A DNA stretch of 64,000 nt. It comes from Alkalimonas collagenimarina. Lineage in GTDB: Bacteria > Pseudomonadota > Gammaproteobacteria > Enterobacterales > Alteromonadaceae. Below the pieces are notes generated by a model, which had not been told where the DNA came from, made no database searches, and saw only the letters and a list, made by a program, of their open reading frames with translations. The DNA is taken from NCBI RefSeq assembly GCF_030717845.1, contig NZ_JAUZVZ010000002.1, positions 186,001 to 250,000 on the forward strand, in the 5' to 3' direction. Position numbers and translations under genes: made by a program. Shown piece after piece: positions 9,440 to 19,189 of the stretch. Numbering within the stretch: position 1 is the stretch's first letter; each line of letters starts with the position of its first letter.

Positions 9440-10957
9440 ATGTGTGGTATTGTTGGTATTGTTGGTAAGTATCCGGTTAATCAGGCGCTGTATGATGGCC
9501 TGACCGTATTGCAACACCGGGGACAGGATGCTGCTGGTATCGTGACGGTCGATCACAACACGCTTCGCTTACGAAAAGCCAATGGCTTGGTCAAAGATGT
9601 ATTCCATACTCGCCATATGCTGCGGCTGTCAGGCAATATTGGTATTGGCCATGTGCGTTACCCTACAGCTGGCTCATCCAGCATCGCTGAAGCACAACCC
9701 TTTTATGTGAACAGCCCCTTTGGTATTGCCATGGCCCATAACGGCAATATGACCAACTCTGAGCAACTGACAGAAGATATTTTTAAGCATGCTCGCCGTC
9801 ACGTGAACACCACGTCTGACTCTGAAATTCTGCTCAATGTGTTTGCTAATGAGTTGCAACTAAACAATAAGCTATCACTTGATGCGGAAGATATTTTTGC
9901 TGCCGTCACCACACTGCATCGTAAGGTACGTGGTGGCTATGCCGTAGTGTCCTTAATCATTGGTCACGGTCTGGTGGCATTCCGCGATCCGAATGGCATT
10001 CGTCCATTGGTGATAGGTAAACGTGAAACGGAAGCTGGCACCGAGTATATGGTCGCATCGGAAAGTGTAGCCCTGGATACCGATGGGTTTAAAGTCATGC
10101 GCGACGTGTATCCTGGCGAAGCGATATACATTACCGAAGAGGGTGAGTTATTTAGTCAGCAATGCGCTGAAAATCCTGGCTACAGCCCTTGTATTTTTGA
10201 GTATGTGTATTTCGCGCGGCCAGACTCTACCATCGATAATGTTTCTGTCTATGCATCACGCGTTGCTATGGGTACCCGCCTGGGTGAAAAAATTAAACGG
10301 GAATGGTCGCATCTGGATATTGATGTAGTGATCCCGATCCCGGAAACCAGCAATGATGCCGCTTTGCAAATTGCTCAGGAGTTGGGTTTACCGTATCGGC
10401 AAGGTTTTGTGAAAAACCGTTACATCGGTCGTACTTTTATTATGCCGGGACAGGTAGAGCGGAAAAAGTCGGTACGCCGAAAGTTAAACGCCATTACGCA
10501 AGAATTTAAAGGTAAAAATATCTTACTGGTTGATGACTCTATTGTTCGTGGAACTACCTCACAGCAGATCATCGAGATGGCACGCGAAGCAGGAGCTAAA
10601 AAGGTCTACTTTGCTTCAGCAGCACCTGAGGTTCGTTTCCCTAATGTGTATGGCATCGATATGCCATCGGCAAACGAATTGATTGCGCATGGCCATGATG
10701 TGGATAGCATCTGTGAAAACATTGGCGCGGATGGTCTGATTTTCCAATCATTGGACGATCTGATTGCAGCCGTTCGCTCTGAAAACCCAGAAATTAAGCG
10801 CTTTGAAACCTCGGTGTTTGATGGTGTCTACGTGACCAATGATATCGATCAGGACTATCTGAATCGATTGGATCAGCTCCGCAGTGACGGAGCCAAAAAT
10901 CGCAACGCAGCGATGGCGATGGCGACCAATCTGGAGACCTATAACGAAGACGATTGA
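9440..10957 (+). CDS. purF: Amidophosphoribosyltransferase
   Basis: First committed step of purine synthesis: PRPP plus glutamine gives phosphoribosylamine. The N-terminal nucleophile Cys2 (MCGIVGIVG) starts the Ntn glutaminase domain. The C-terminal phosphoribosyltransferase domain has the PRPP loop [16 protein letters not shown] (about 365-380). The [19 protein letters not shown] tail region is typical of proteobacterial PurF. The 505 residues and the strong GAGGAAAA ribosome site support the start. A strong two-way terminator follows. Confidence 0.96.
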   Translation: MCGIVGIVGKYPVNQALYDGLTVLQHRGQDAAGIVTVDHNTLRLRKANGLVKDVFHTRHMLRLSGNIGIGHVRYPTAGSSSIAEAQPFYVNSPFGIAMAHNGNMTNSEQLTEDIFKHARRHVNTTSDSEILLNVFANELQLNNKLSLDAEDIFAAVTTLHRKVRGGYAVVSLIIGHGLVAFRDPNGIRPLVIGKRETEAGTEYMVASESVALDTDGFKVMRDVYPGEAIYITEEGELFSQQCAENPGYSPCIFEYVYFARPDSTIDNVSVYASRVAMGTRLGEKIKREWSHLDIDVVIPIPETSNDAALQIAQELGLPYRQGFVKNRYIGRTFIMPGQVERKKSVRRKLNAITQEFKGKNILLVDDSIVRGTTSQQIIEMAREAGAKKVYFASAAPEVRFPNVYGIDMPSANELIAHGHDVDSICENIGADGLIFQSLDDLIAAVRSENPEIKRFETSVFDGVYVTNDIDQDYLNRLDQLRSDGAKNRNAAMAMATNLETYNEDD

Positions 10958-10967
10958 GCTTCTGTTT

Positions 10968-11005
10968 CACAGTAAAAAAGCCGCTGATGCGGCTTTTTTA
11001 CTGTG
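10968..11005. terminator. Bidirectional terminator between purF and the Yip1-family gene
   Basis: Seventeen-bp perfect stem: CACAGTAAAAAAGCCGC (10968-10984), loop TGAT, and its complement (10989-11005). A and T runs lie on opposite sides of the GC core, so it can stop both converging transcripts. Confidence 0.9.
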
Positions 11006-11015
11006 TCAGAAATGG

Positions 11016-11615
11016 TTAGTGAGTAAAGGCCGGGCCAAAGCCTGAACTCCACAAAATCGCCGTCGTGGTAAGCACACAAACCAGCAGTATTAAACCACAA
11101 GTGACCACGGAACTGGCATAAATAAAGCCTCGCTCTTCTGGAATATGCATGAGGATGGGCACTCCAACATACAACAGATAAACCGAGTAGGCCAAGCCGA
11201 CTAAACCAACAGACATGACAAACCACAGCTCAGGATACAGAGCAGCAAAACCGACCATAAACAATGGCGTCGATGTATAAGCAGCGAGTTCCAACGTTTG
11301 GGTATAGGTCGGCTCAGAGCCGAAGGTATGTGCCATCCAGTGCGCCAGAAACGCCAGGACGAATACACCAGCGATTAAAGCAGCATACATGGCAACTGAT
11401 AGCATCAGAGCACTATCTGCGGTGAGTTTGATGGTATCGCCAACACCAATGCTCCAACCAATATGCACCGCAGAGTAGTACGCGCAAATTGATGGGATCA
11501 GTGCCACAATCAGTATATGGGCTAGACTATAACGAAAACTTTCATGACGTTGGTCAATGGTATGCCACTCTTCTTTCGGGTGGGCATACAGTCCCCATAA
11601 ATGGTTAAGTATCAT
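11016..11615 (-). CDS. Yip1 family (YohC-like) inner-membrane protein
   Basis: Polytopic protein of 199 residues from an ATG at 11615, preceded by AAGGA at good spacing; an upstream TTG at 11636 is less likely. It begins MILNHLWGLYAHPKEEW, the conserved cytoplasmic lead of this family. Five hydrophobic segments follow, with YTQTLELAAYTSTPLFMVG characteristic of Yip1/DUF1282 proteins such as E. coli YohC. The function in bacteria is not established. It is transcribed divergently from miaE across about 225 bases. Confidence 0.8.
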   Translation of the reverse strand: MILNHLWGLYAHPKEEWHTIDQRHESFRYSLAHILIVALIPSICAYYSAVHIGWSIGVGDTIKLTADSALMLSVAMYAALIAGVFVLAFLAHWMAHTFGSEPTYTQTLELAAYTSTPLFMVGFAALYPELWFVMSVGLVGLAYSVYLLYVGVPILMHIPEERGFIYASSVVTCGLILLVCVLTTTAILWSSGFGPAFTH

Positions 11616-11749
11616 AATTATTATCCTTAGGTACAACTTACCACTGCATTGCAGAGGCCAGCCTCCGCAGAACTATACCGAAATAAATACTTGGTATATG
11701 TCAGTTATGGCCAAATTTAGTGCTAGCGTCAAGTGGTGTTGCATAAAAT

Positions 11750-11774
11750 TTGATCCGGATCAGGTTTAAACCTG
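11750..11774. promoter_or_regulatory. FNR-like box abutting a perfect 14-bp palindrome, upstream of miaE
   Basis: TTGATCCGGATCAG (11750-11763) matches the FNR/Anr consensus TTGAT-N4-ATCAA at nine of ten defined positions. It overlaps CAGGTTTAAACCTG (11761-11774), a perfect palindrome. Both lie about 30-55 bases upstream of a TATAAT at 11803-11808 for miaE and in the region divergent to the Yip1-family gene. The binding proteins are inferred. Confidence 0.5.
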
Positions 11775-11802
11775 TGAAACTCGTATCTTGCAGTGACTTG
11801 GG

Positions 11803-11808
11803 TATAAT
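11803..11808 (+). promoter_or_regulatory. Candidate -10 element of miaE
   Basis: Perfect TATAAT, 33 bases before the miaE ATG. No convincing -35 is visible at 17 bases, which fits an activator-dependent promoter. Confidence 0.5.
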
Positions 11809-11840
11809 GTAATGCTTTGTTCCAGGGTAAACGGAAACGC

Positions 11841-12605
11841 ATGTTGCAGTCTGAATATCAGTCGTTATTAGTCCCGATCCAGCGGTTCCTTGCGTGCCCC
11901 ACACCGGCCGCCTGGATTAAACGCGCGCAAGATCCGCAGCAGCTCGAAGTGCTGTTAACAGATCATTTGGTGTGTGAGTTAAAAGCAGCGCAAAGTGCCA
12001 TGTATCTGATCCGTAAATATGCGGTTGATGGGCAAAGTGGCGAAGCGTTGTTGCAGTGGCTCAAGCCGTATGAAGATTTTACCTATCGTCAGCAGGGAGA
12101 TTGGCGTGCTCTTGCCGATATTAAACTGAAAAAATCCATGTTGCCTAAGGCCAACTCACAGTATGGCCAGGAGTTGATCGATAAAATGGTGTTGCTAATC
12201 AAAGAAGAGCTGCATCACTTTTATCAGGTATTGGAAATGATGCAGCTGCAGGGCATTCAGTACCAAAAAATCACCTCAAGCCGCTATGCCAGGGGACTGT
12301 TGCGACACGTTAGTACCTACGAGCCTGCAGCATTAATTGATAAGCTGATTTGTGGCGCCTACATTGAAGCCCGTTCCTGCGAACGTTTTGCTCAGTTAGC
12401 ACCACACCTGCCTGCTGCATTAGCAGATTTTTATTGCTCACTACTGCGTTCTGAAGCCCGTCATTACCAGGATTACCTGCAATTAGCCCAACAGATCGCA
12501 GGGCATGATATTAGTGAAAGAGTGACTTGGTTCGGGCAGGTTGAAGCTGAGTTGATTTTATCGGCAGATGAAGACTTTAAGTTTCATAGTGGCGTACCAG
12601 CCTGA
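11841..12605 (+). CDS. miaE: tRNA-(ms2io6A37) hydroxylase, MiaE
   Basis: Non-haem di-iron monooxygenase that hydroxylates the isopentenyl side chain of ms2i6A37 in tRNAs reading UNN codons, using O2. Ferritin-like helical fold. The carboxylate/histidine iron ligands appear in DHLVCELKAAQSAM, KEELHHFYQVLEMM, YIEARSCERFAQLAP and RSEARHYQDYL. SSRYARGLLRHVSTYEPAALIDKL is highly characteristic. The start is the ATG at 11841 (254 aa); a TTG eight codons upstream is unlikely. Because the enzyme needs oxygen, an FNR-like site upstream would make sense. Confidence 0.92.
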   Translation: MLQSEYQSLLVPIQRFLACPTPAAWIKRAQDPQQLEVLLTDHLVCELKAAQSAMYLIRKYAVDGQSGEALLQWLKPYEDFTYRQQGDWRALADIKLKKSMLPKANSQYGQELIDKMVLLIKEELHHFYQVLEMMQLQGIQYQKITSSRYARGLLRHVSTYEPAALIDKLICGAYIEARSCERFAQLAPHLPAALADFYCSLLRSEARHYQDYLQLAQQIAGHDISERVTWFGQVEAELILSADEDFKFHSGVPA

Positions 12606-12748
12606 GCTTAAGTGAATGGCAGATTGCGCGATAGCAGTAAGCTTTGTTATGGATTGTTTGAAAAATAACCAGTGTTCGGTTAAGCTTAGCTTAAGCATCG
12701 ACGGACTATGATGCTGTTAAACGCTTCGATAGGTGAAGGAGACACACC

Positions 12749-12919
12749 ATGAATGTATTACCACAGTCAGAACAACCATCCAGTACCACCACCCCTGAAC
12801 AGGATTTCTACCTGCAGCCCAGAGTTCACTTTGGTGAAGCGCCTTGCTTATTAGCGGGCAATAAACCATTTGCGGAACGCCCCGAGCTGGAACCCACAGC
12901 GGTGCTTGGCTACAACTAA
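12749..12919 (+). CDS. Unrecognised 56-residue protein
   Basis: ATG to TAA open frame of 57 codons, preceded by AAGGAG at ideal spacing (12736-12741), which strongly suggests translation. The product begins MNVLPQSEQPSSTTTPEQDF and ends PTAVLGYN. It is proline- and glutamate-rich with a single cysteine, and has no signal peptide or membrane helix. It stands alone between miaE and the convergent lpxH, 30 bases from the lpxH stop. Upstream lies TTAAGC-TTA-GCTTAA (about 12682-12697), a palindrome that could be an operator. I do not recognise a family. Confidence 0.6.
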   Translation: MNVLPQSEQPSSTTTPEQDFYLQPRVHFGEAPCLLAGNKPFAERPELEPTAVLGYN

Positions 12920-12949
12920 ACTATTGGCATCTTTTGCCCGGTCTGGGAA

Positions 12950-13705
12950 CTAAGCTTCATTTTCAACCAAGGGTTGAAAATGAAGCTGCCAGTCATCGGC
13001 ACTGACGGCTAAATAGCTGCTTTGCTGATACCAGTCGCCAAGGACATAGCGCCTGGCGTTTTGTTGCCCGATAGTCAGTTCATGCACAGCCGGTCGATGG
13101 GTATGGCCATGGATCAAGTGACGCACCCCTGCGACTGCCATCACACGCTCTACTTCGGAGGGCGTGACATCCATAATGGTGTTTTGCTGGTTTTGCATCA
13201 TATTGGCTTTGTGGCTAGCGCTCTTTTTGCGAGCTTTAGCAGCCAGATGCTGTCGAAACCACAACGGCATGGCCAGCATTAGGTTCTGCCACCAGCGTTG
13301 ATCCCACCAACGGCGGAACTTCTGATAAGCCACATCGAGCGTGCACAAGCTGTCGCCATGCATAATGAGGGTAGGTGTGCCATACAAATTGATGACTTGA
13401 TGCGCTGGCAGCAAAGTCATACCGGCACGTTTGGCATAGGCATCGCGCAGTAAGAAATCACGATTGCCATGAATAAAGTATATGGGGAGCTGGTGGCTCA
13501 GTTGCTCTAACGCAACTGCTACTTGCTCAAGCAACGGCTCTGGGTTGTCATCGCCTATCCACACCTCAAACAAATCGCCCAGAATGTACAGCGCTTCAGC
13601 CTGATTGGCTTGCTGCTGTATAAACTGCAAAAAAGCGCTGGTGATGTCGGGTCGTTCAGCGCTTAGATGCAAATCAGCGATAAACAGCGTATGCGCTTTA
13701 GTCAT
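12950..13705 (-). CDS. lpxH: UDP-2,3-diacylglucosamine diphosphatase
   Basis: Hydrolyses UDP-2,3-diacylglucosamine to lipid X and UMP, the fourth step of lipid A synthesis, as a peripheral membrane Mn-dependent phosphoesterase. The calcineurin-like metal motifs are in order: ADLHLS near residue 10, [11 protein letters not shown] near 43-53, [18 protein letters not shown] and GHTHRP. Length 251 aa. Its ATG overlaps the ppiB stop by eight bases, giving a coupled ppiB-lpxH transcript as in many Gammaproteobacteria. Confidence 0.95.
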   Translation of the reverse strand: MTKAHTLFIADLHLSAERPDITSAFLQFIQQQANQAEALYILGDLFEVWIGDDNPEPLLEQVAVALEQLSHQLPIYFIHGNRDFLLRDAYAKRAGMTLLPAHQVINLYGTPTLIMHGDSLCTLDVAYQKFRRWWDQRWWQNLMLAMPLWFRQHLAAKARKKSASHKANMMQNQQNTIMDVTPSEVERVMAVAGVRHLIHGHTHRPAVHELTIGQQNARRYVLGDWYQQSSYLAVSADDWQLHFQPLVENEA

Positions 13706-14192
13706 TCAGCTCAACACGTTCGATGATGACAGCTTCAGTGGGTACGTCAGCATGACCGGCGTAACGTCCGGTTTTGACGGCAGCGATTTTTTCCATGACA
13801 TCGAGTCCTTCGGTCACTTTACCAAACACACAATAGCCCCAGCCCTGGCTATTCTCAGCACGAAAATCGAGGAAGTCGTTTTCCGCCAGATTGATAAAAA
13901 ACTGGCAGGTGGCAGAGTGCGGATCAGAAGTGCGGGCCATCGCGATAGTGCCGATACCATTGTGCTCTTTGTTGTTGGCTTCATTCTTAATAGCTGCTTT
14001 GGTAGGCTTTTGTTCCATGTCGGCAGTAAAGCCACCACCTTGAATCATGAAGCCTGGGATCACCCGATGAAAAATAGTGCCATCAAAGAAACCTTCTTTG
14101 GCATAATTTAAAAAGTTTTCCACCGTAGCCGGGGCTTTATCGGCAAACAATTCCAGTTTGATAATGCCAAAATTGGTGTGCAAGCTAACCAT
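13698..14192 (-). CDS. ppiB: Peptidyl-prolyl cis-trans isomerase B (cyclophilin)
   Basis: Cytoplasmic cyclophilin (164 aa) that speeds proline isomerisation. The sequence [20 protein letters not shown] begins the fold. [14 protein letters not shown] holds the catalytic Arg/Phe/Met/Gln set, with [17 protein letters not shown] and [15 protein letters not shown] following. The start is set at the ATG at 14192 by AGGAG upstream; a longer frame to 14294 gives a non-conserved lead. It is divergent from cysS. Confidence 0.95.
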   Translation of the reverse strand: MVSLHTNFGIIKLELFADKAPATVENFLNYAKEGFFDGTIFHRVIPGFMIQGGGFTADMEQKPTKAAIKNEANNKEHNGIGTIAMARTSDPHSATCQFFINLAENDFLDFRAENSQGWGYCVFGKVTEGLDVMEKIAAVKTGRYAGHADVPTEAVIIERVELND

Positions 14193-14362
14193 AACAGACT
14201 CCTGAAATACTAAAATAAAAAATCTATTGTAACTTTTTTCTGGTGATAAGCACAGACAACAGCATAAGTTGTGTGGTGAGCACAGGAAATGCATATAGCG
14301 CTACAGGCTACGGCAATGATAGACTATCGCTTATTAGTTCCCTTGACAGGCTGGAGTCGCGA

Positions 14363-15760
14363 GTGCAGATCTTTAATACCCTAAGCAGAAAAAAAGAAAC
14401 CTTCGAACCTTTAATTCCGGGCAAGGTGGGCCTTTATGTATGTGGGATTACGATCTACGACTACTGCCATATTGGTCATGCCCGTACTTATGTCGCTTTT
14501 GACGTGATGAACCGTTATTTACGTTTCTCTGGTTATGACGTGACCTATGTTCGTAATATCACTGATGTGGATGATAAAATCATTAAGCGTGCTGCTGAAA
14601 ACAACGAAAGCTGTGAAGCGTTAACGGCTCGTTTCACCACAGCCATGCATGAAGATTTTGCTGCTCTTGGGTTGTTGCCCGCGGATATTGAGCCGACGGT
14701 AACCGGCCATATGGCAGCAATTATTGACTTAGTGCAGACCTTGCTGGACAAAGGCTATGCTTATGTCAGCAAGGATGGTGATGTGTTATTTGATGTCAGC
14801 CGTTATGAAGCCTATGGGGCTTTAAGTCAGCAAAATCTTGATATGCTGCAAGCAGGTGCCAGAGTCGATATCAACGACAACAAAGATGATCCGTTGGATT
14901 TCGTGTTATGGAAAATGGCCAAGCCACAGGAACCGAGCTGGGATTCTCCGTGGGGCAAAGGACGACCAGGCTGGCATATTGAGTGCTCCGCCATGAGTGC
15001 CTGCCATTTAGGGACGCATTTTGATATTCATGGTGGTGGTTCTGATTTGCAGTTTCCGCATCATGAAAATGAGATCGCACAATCCACCTGTGCTCATGGT
15101 ACCAAGTATGCCAATACCTGGATCCACACTGGCATGGTGCAGGTCGATAAAGAAAAAATGTCGAAGTCACTGGGTAATTTCTTCACCGTGCGTGAAGTAT
15201 TGGCGAAATACAATGCAGAATCTGTTCGCTACTTTCTGATGTCGAGCCATTACCGTAGCCAGTTGAATTATTCTACCGACAACCTTGAGCAGGCGCATGC
15301 TGCACTGAGTCGCTTGTACACCACTTTGCGTGATGTTCCGCCAGCTGATGAAGTGGCGTTAGAGGACGAACTAAGCCAAAGTTATGTGGAACGTTTTCAA
15401 CAAGCGATGGATGATGACTTCAATACCCCGGAAGCAATGCCGGTATTATTTGACGTGGCACGGGAGATTAACCGTAATAAAGATAGTGATGCTGCCAAAG
15501 CGCAGCAGCTAAGCTCTTTACTGCATTTACTGGGTGGTGTGCTTGGTATTTTGCAGGGTGATGCAGAGCAGTTTATTCAGGCTGGCACTAGTGGCCAGGC
15601 GGGCGATGATGCTGCTGAAATTGAAGCATTGATTGCGGCTCGTAATGAAGCCCGGGCCAATAAAGATTGGCCAGCGGCTGATGCGGCCCGTGAGCAGCTG
15701 ACTGCGAAAGGCATTATTGTGGAAGATAAAAACGGCATCACCAGCTGGCGCCGTAGCTAA
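14363..15760 (+). CDS. cysS: Cysteinyl-tRNA synthetase, GTG start
   Basis: Charges tRNA-Cys. The start is a GTG at 14363 giving [17 protein letters not shown], which aligns with family N-termini and yields 465 residues (E. coli 461); GGAG lies six bases upstream. The longer frame from 14243 is non-conserved. Class I motifs: the HIGH box is CHIGHA, preceded by VCGITIYD with a zinc-ligand cysteine. [10 protein letters not shown] and [12 protein letters not shown] supply the remaining zinc ligands, and KMSKSLGNF is the KMSKS loop. The C-terminal anticodon-binding domain is complete. Confidence 0.95.
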   Translation: MQIFNTLSRKKETFEPLIPGKVGLYVCGITIYDYCHIGHARTYVAFDVMNRYLRFSGYDVTYVRNITDVDDKIIKRAAENNESCEALTARFTTAMHEDFAALGLLPADIEPTVTGHMAAIIDLVQTLLDKGYAYVSKDGDVLFDVSRYEAYGALSQQNLDMLQAGARVDINDNKDDPLDFVLWKMAKPQEPSWDSPWGKGRPGWHIECSAMSACHLGTHFDIHGGGSDLQFPHHENEIAQSTCAHGTKYANTWIHTGMVQVDKEKMSKSLGNFFTVREVLAKYNAESVRYFLMSSHYRSQLNYSTDNLEQAHAALSRLYTTLRDVPPADEVALEDELSQSYVERFQQAMDDDFNTPEAMPVLFDVAREINRNKDSDAAKAQQLSSLLHLLGGVLGILQGDAEQFIQAGTSGQAGDDAAEIEALIAARNEARANKDWPAADAAREQLTAKGIIVEDKNGITSWRRS

Positions 15761-15779
15761 AAAGCAGCTCTTCAGACAG

Positions 15780-15810
15780 AAGCCTCTGGTTCTCCATAGG
15801 CTTTTTTTAT
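15780..15810 (+). terminator. Rho-independent terminator after cysS
   Basis: Stem AGCCTCTGG (15781-15789) with CCATAGGCT (15794-15802), one mismatch, loop TTCT, then seven Ts. Confidence 0.8.
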
Positions 15811-15904
15811 CGCATTTTTTATGGGGATGCGCTCTGACAGCACAATTTTTCTTTTAGTGCTATACTCCTGATCTTACTTAAAAAAAACAAAAGAAGGTTA
15901 GGCC

Positions 15905-17476
15905 ATGCGCAACAATCAACCTGTCACTTCTCAGGAACGTACCTTTCCAAGCACTCAAAAATTAATTTCATCTACCGACCTCAAAGGTACGATTAAATTC
16001 TGCAATGATGCCTTTGTCGATATTAGTGGCTTCAGCCGGGAGGAGTTAATTGGCCAACCACACAATACAGTCCGGCATCCGGATATGCCTCCTGCCGCCT
16101 ATGAAAATATGTGGTCCTATTTAAAACAGGGCAAACCATGGATGGGTCTGGTAAAAAATCGTTGCAAAAATGGTGACTTTTACTGGGTGAATGCCTACGT
16201 TACCCCAGTGCATCAACATGGCAAAGTGGTGGGGTATGAGTCGGTACGCGTGTGCCCGGATCGAGTGGATGTGGAGCGAGCTGAAGCGTTGTACCAACGA
16301 ATGAGGGACGGTCACGCATCGGTTCCGTTGACAGCAAAAATACTCCAGTTGATAAAAGTCAGCTGGTTCCCTGTCACTTTATTAGGTATCGCTGCAGTAC
16401 TCTGGCAGTTGGCGTCATTACCAGCAGCATCGGTGTTTTTAGCGTTAAGTACGCTACTGAGCTATCTGTATGCGCAATGGCAAGCAGGTCAGACTTTACA
16501 GCAACTCGAAGCGCTGTTGCCACATGCCTTTCGCGATCCATTAGCCATGAAATCTTACAGTGATGCATCGGGGACACAAGCTTCATTTCAGGTGGCTATT
16601 CAGGCCGAACAAGCGCATTTAACAACGGTACTGACCCGAATTGAAGAAGCCTCCAGCCGGGTCTCTGATTTTTCTAATGAGGCAAAGCAGGCTTCGGAAC
16701 AAGCAACAGAGCAGATTGATCGCCAGCAGCAGGAAACAGAACAAGTGGCGACTGCGATGAATGAAATGACGACCACCATTGCTGAAGTGTCGGTGCATGT
16801 ACAAGAAACGGCTTCACAGGCTGATGATGCGGATAAGTTAGCTCAGTCAGGCTTACAAATTGCCAAAGAAACCCGTACCGCTATTGTCCATTTACAGCAA
16901 TCGGTCGATCAGATCAGCAACTCCGTGCAAGATCTGGCGACGCAAACTGGCAGTATTGCCAAAGCGGCACAAATTATTGAACAAATTGCTGATCAAACCA
17001 ATTTGTTGGCATTGAATGCTGCAATAGAAGCTGCGCGCGCCGGTGAGCAAGGGCGGGGTTTTGCGGTGGTTGCCGATGAGGTCCGTCAATTGGCGGCTCG
17101 AACGACCGAGTCGACCAAAGATATCCATGGCATTATCACTGAGTTGACCAAAAAAGCAGAATCGGCAGTGAGCGTGGCTGAAGCCGGGCAGCGTGATGCC
17201 GAGCAGGGTGTTTTGAAAGTGGCCGATGCGGAAAAAATGCTCGATGGTATTAGTCAGGCCATCAATAGCATTGCTGCCATGGCGCTGCAAATGGCGACCG
17301 CAGTTGAAGAGCAGTCGCACGTCGCGGATGATATTAACCGGCAGGTGGTCAATATCTCAGAGCTGGCTCAAGATAGTTCTGGTAAAGGACAGCAGGCGGC
17401 GAAGAGTGTGTATCGCTTGCAAGATACGGCCAATGATTTAAAAGACCTGGTGCAGCGATTTAGTCGGGCGAAGTAG
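15905..17476 (+). CDS. Aer-like PAS-domain methyl-accepting chemotaxis protein
   Basis: Membrane chemoreceptor of the Aer type (523 aa), probably sensing redox or energy state. The PAS domain (about 20-120) has [20 protein letters not shown] and [16 protein letters not shown], as in FAD-binding Aer. There is no periplasmic ligand domain: two hydrophobic segments (about 157-195) form a hairpin membrane anchor. A HAMP-like and helical signalling region follows, with the conserved hairpin tip [20 protein letters not shown] near residues 360-380. No ribosome-distal problem: AAGG lies seven bases before the ATG. It stands alone; no other chemotaxis genes are in the window. Ligand and FAD binding are inferred. 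Confidence 0.88.
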   Translation: MRNNQPVTSQERTFPSTQKLISSTDLKGTIKFCNDAFVDISGFSREELIGQPHNTVRHPDMPPAAYENMWSYLKQGKPWMGLVKNRCKNGDFYWVNAYVTPVHQHGKVVGYESVRVCPDRVDVERAEALYQRMRDGHASVPLTAKILQLIKVSWFPVTLLGIAAVLWQLASLPAASVFLALSTLLSYLYAQWQAGQTLQQLEALLPHAFRDPLAMKSYSDASGTQASFQVAIQAEQAHLTTVLTRIEEASSRVSDFSNEAKQASEQATEQIDRQQQETEQVATAMNEMTTTIAEVSVHVQETASQADDADKLAQSGLQIAKETRTAIVHLQQSVDQISNSVQDLATQTGSIAKAAQIIEQIADQTNLLALNAAIEAARAGEQGRGFAVVADEVRQLAARTTESTKDIHGIITELTKKAESAVSVAEAGQRDAEQGVLKVADAEKMLDGISQAINSIAAMALQMATAVEEQSHVADDINRQVVNISELAQDSSGKGQQAAKSVYRLQDTANDLKDLVQRFSRAK

Positions 17477-17499
17477 AGATATCATGTAAGTACGTTGTG

Positions 17500-17526
17500 C
17501 CTCCGTGCTGATGAAAGGCACGGAGG
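17500..17526. terminator. Stem-loop between the chemoreceptor and folD
   Basis: Nine-bp perfect stem CCTCCGTGC (17500-17508) with GCACGGAGG (17518-17526) in the 64-base convergent gap. There is no long T run on either strand, so its role as a terminator is uncertain. Confidence 0.5.
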
Positions 17527-17540
17527 TAAAAGCGAGTTTG

Positions 17541-18398
17541 TTAGTTATCGTGATAGCGCTCACAGGCTTCTAACGTATTTTCAATCAGGCAAGCCACGGT
17601 CATTGGTCCTACGCCGCCGGGCACGGGGGTAATGTAAGAGGCATGCTGAACTGCTTCTGCAAAACCAACGTCACCTACCAATTTGCCCGATTCAAGGCGG
17701 TTGATGCCTACATCAACTACCAAGGCTCCCTTTTTTATCCAGTCACCGGGTATAAAGTCGGGTTTGCCAACGGCAACCACCAATAAATCCGCCTGACGCA
17801 CATGGTACTCTAAATCGCGGGTGAAACGGTGACAAATGGTGGTAGTGCAACCTGCCAGCAGTAGCTCTAATGCCATGGGCCGACCAACGATGTTGGATGC
17901 ACCAACGACCACAGCATGCAGGCCTTTAATATCTTGTCCTGTACTTTCCAGTAGCGCAATGATGCCTTTGGGGGTGCACGGTCGGAGTGCCGGCATGCGT
18001 TGAGCCAGTCGGCCAATATTATAGGGATGAAAACCATCGACATCTTTATGCGGATGAATTCGTTCCAGAATAACTGAGGCATCTAAACCAGCAGGCAAGG
18101 GCAATTGCACCAAAATACCATCGACTTGTGGATCTTGGTTGAGAGTATCAATTAAATCCAATAATTGCGTTTCGGTACTGTCGATTGGTAAGTCATAAGA
18201 AAATGATTGAAAGCCGACTTCCTCGCAACTTTTGCGTTTGCTGCCCACGTAGACTTGTGAGGCTGGATCTTGTCCTACCAACACGACGGCTAAACCCGGA
18301 GTGCGCTTTCCTTGTTGCAGGCGCAACTGCACTTTTTCAGCAACCTTGGCTTTAATAGCTTGGGCAACGGCTTTACCATCGATCAATTGGGCAGACAT
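17541..18398 (-). CDS. folD: Methylenetetrahydrofolate dehydrogenase / cyclohydrolase
   Basis: Bifunctional cytoplasmic enzyme linking 5,10-methylene-, methenyl- and 10-formyl-tetrahydrofolate. 285 aa from the ATG at 18398 ([19 protein letters not shown], the standard N-terminus); the longer frame to 18500 is non-conserved. [14 protein letters not shown] carries the catalytic lysine region, [10 protein letters not shown] the substrate loop, and [14 protein letters not shown] the NADP-binding motif. [16 protein letters not shown] is the C-terminal signature. Confidence 0.95.
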   Translation of the reverse strand: MSAQLIDGKAVAQAIKAKVAEKVQLRLQQGKRTPGLAVVLVGQDPASQVYVGSKRKSCEEVGFQSFSYDLPIDSTETQLLDLIDTLNQDPQVDGILVQLPLPAGLDASVILERIHPHKDVDGFHPYNIGRLAQRMPALRPCTPKGIIALLESTGQDIKGLHAVVVGASNIVGRPMALELLLAGCTTTICHRFTRDLEYHVRQADLLVVAVGKPDFIPGDWIKKGALVVDVGINRLESGKLVGDVGFAEAVQHASYITPVPGGVGPMTVACLIENTLEACERYHDN

Positions 18399-18571
18399 AG
18401 AAACTCTCTCAGGGGACGAATGGCAATATTTTCTCATAGCCAGCGGCTTAAGGCTAGTTGCAGATCCAACGTTAGTAGCCAAAATAATCTGAGCTTTCAC
18501 AGGCTCGGCAAGTTGTGAGGATAGACTTGGTATAAATAAGCAGCAATCAAGAAGGGGATTGAAAAAAAGGT

Positions 18572-18600
18572 TTGACGATACCCGACCTTAGCGTTAATAT
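18572..18600 (+). promoter_or_regulatory. Promoter of the tRNA cluster
   Basis: TTGACG (18572-18577), a 17-base spacer and TAATAT (18595-18600), followed by a GC-rich stretch (TCCGCCCCG). A GC-rich discriminator is typical of stringently controlled stable-RNA promoters. It lies 32 bases before the first tRNA. The remaining bases of 18399-18631 hold no gene that I can see. Confidence 0.8.
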
Positions 18601-18631
18601 TCCGCCCCGTTGCAGCGATGCAGCACAGTGT

Positions 18632-18708
18632 CGGTGATTGGCGCAGCTTGGTAGCGCACTTGGTTTGGGTCCAAGGGGTCGCAGGTTCAAATCCTGCATC
18701 ACCGACCA
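18632..18708 (+). tRNA. tRNA-Pro(TGG), copy 1
   Basis: 77 bases with a full cloverleaf: acceptor CGGTGAT/ATCACCG, anticodon loop TTTGGGT with anticodon TGG, T loop TTCAAAT, and encoded CCA. The sequence is identical to copy 2 at 18937. Confidence 0.97.
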
Positions 18709-18740
18709 TTTATTTCTACCCGTGTAGGCGTTTGACATGT

Positions 18741-18817
<77 letters not shown>

Positions 18818-18845
18818 TTCAGGTGCAGGTAACAGGTTTTATTGT

Positions 18846-18922
18846 GGTGGTTGTAGCTCAGTTGGTAGAGCCCCGGATTGTGATTCCGGTTGTCGTGGGT
18901 TCGAGCCCCATCATCCACCCCA
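18846..18922 (+). tRNA. tRNA-His(GTG), with an acceptor-stem mismatch
   Basis: Includes the encoded G(-1) at 18846 opposite C73, the identity feature of tRNA-His, and encoded CCA. The anticodon loop TTGTGAT gives anticodon GTG. The acceptor strands are GTGGTTG and CATCCAC, which pair except for U5-U68 (18851 and 18914). All other stems pair. Confidence 0.95.
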
Positions 18923-18936
18923 ACTTTCCAAAATGT

Positions 18937-19013
18937 CGGTGATTGGCGCAGCTTGGTAGCGCACTTGGTTTGGGTCCAAGGGGTCGCAGGTTCAAATCCT
19001 GCATCACCGACCA
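18937..19013 (+). tRNA. tRNA-Pro(TGG), copy 2
   Basis: Identical over 77 bases to the copy at 18632, with matching TG before and TTT after, so the duplicated unit is slightly longer than the tRNA. Confidence 0.97.
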
Positions 19014-19080
19014 TTTCTCCCTACTAATTTTTTGAATAGTAATTCTTAGTTTTGTGCTTTGTAGCACGGCGCTGGATTGC

Positions 19081-19166
19081 GGATCTTTTTCCGGAACACG
19101 CTGTGAACCCATCCGTGGGCGCTCTTGACACGCCGTCCGGGCGTGTCAGGTTTCCGGAAAAAGTCC
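19081..19166. repeat. Large palindromic (cruciform-like) intergenic element
   Basis: An outer inverted repeat, CTTTTTCCGGAA (19085-19096) with TTCCGGAAAAAG (19152-19163), extends by GGA/TCC with one bulge. It encloses two hairpins, CCCA-TCCG-TGGG (19108-19119) and GACACGCC-GTCCG-GGCGTGTC (19127-19147). It lies after the tRNA cluster and before the convergent LysR gene; a CCAT short tandem repeat follows. It looks like a dispersed intergenic palindrome family, but only this copy is in the window. Confidence 0.6.
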
Positions 19167-19189
19167 ATCCATCCATCCAGGCCTTAACC

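Noticed and set aside
19165-19181. CCAT short tandem repeat as a phase-variation tract
   Set aside because: There are only about four units, and they are intergenic at a convergent junction, so switching would affect no promoter.
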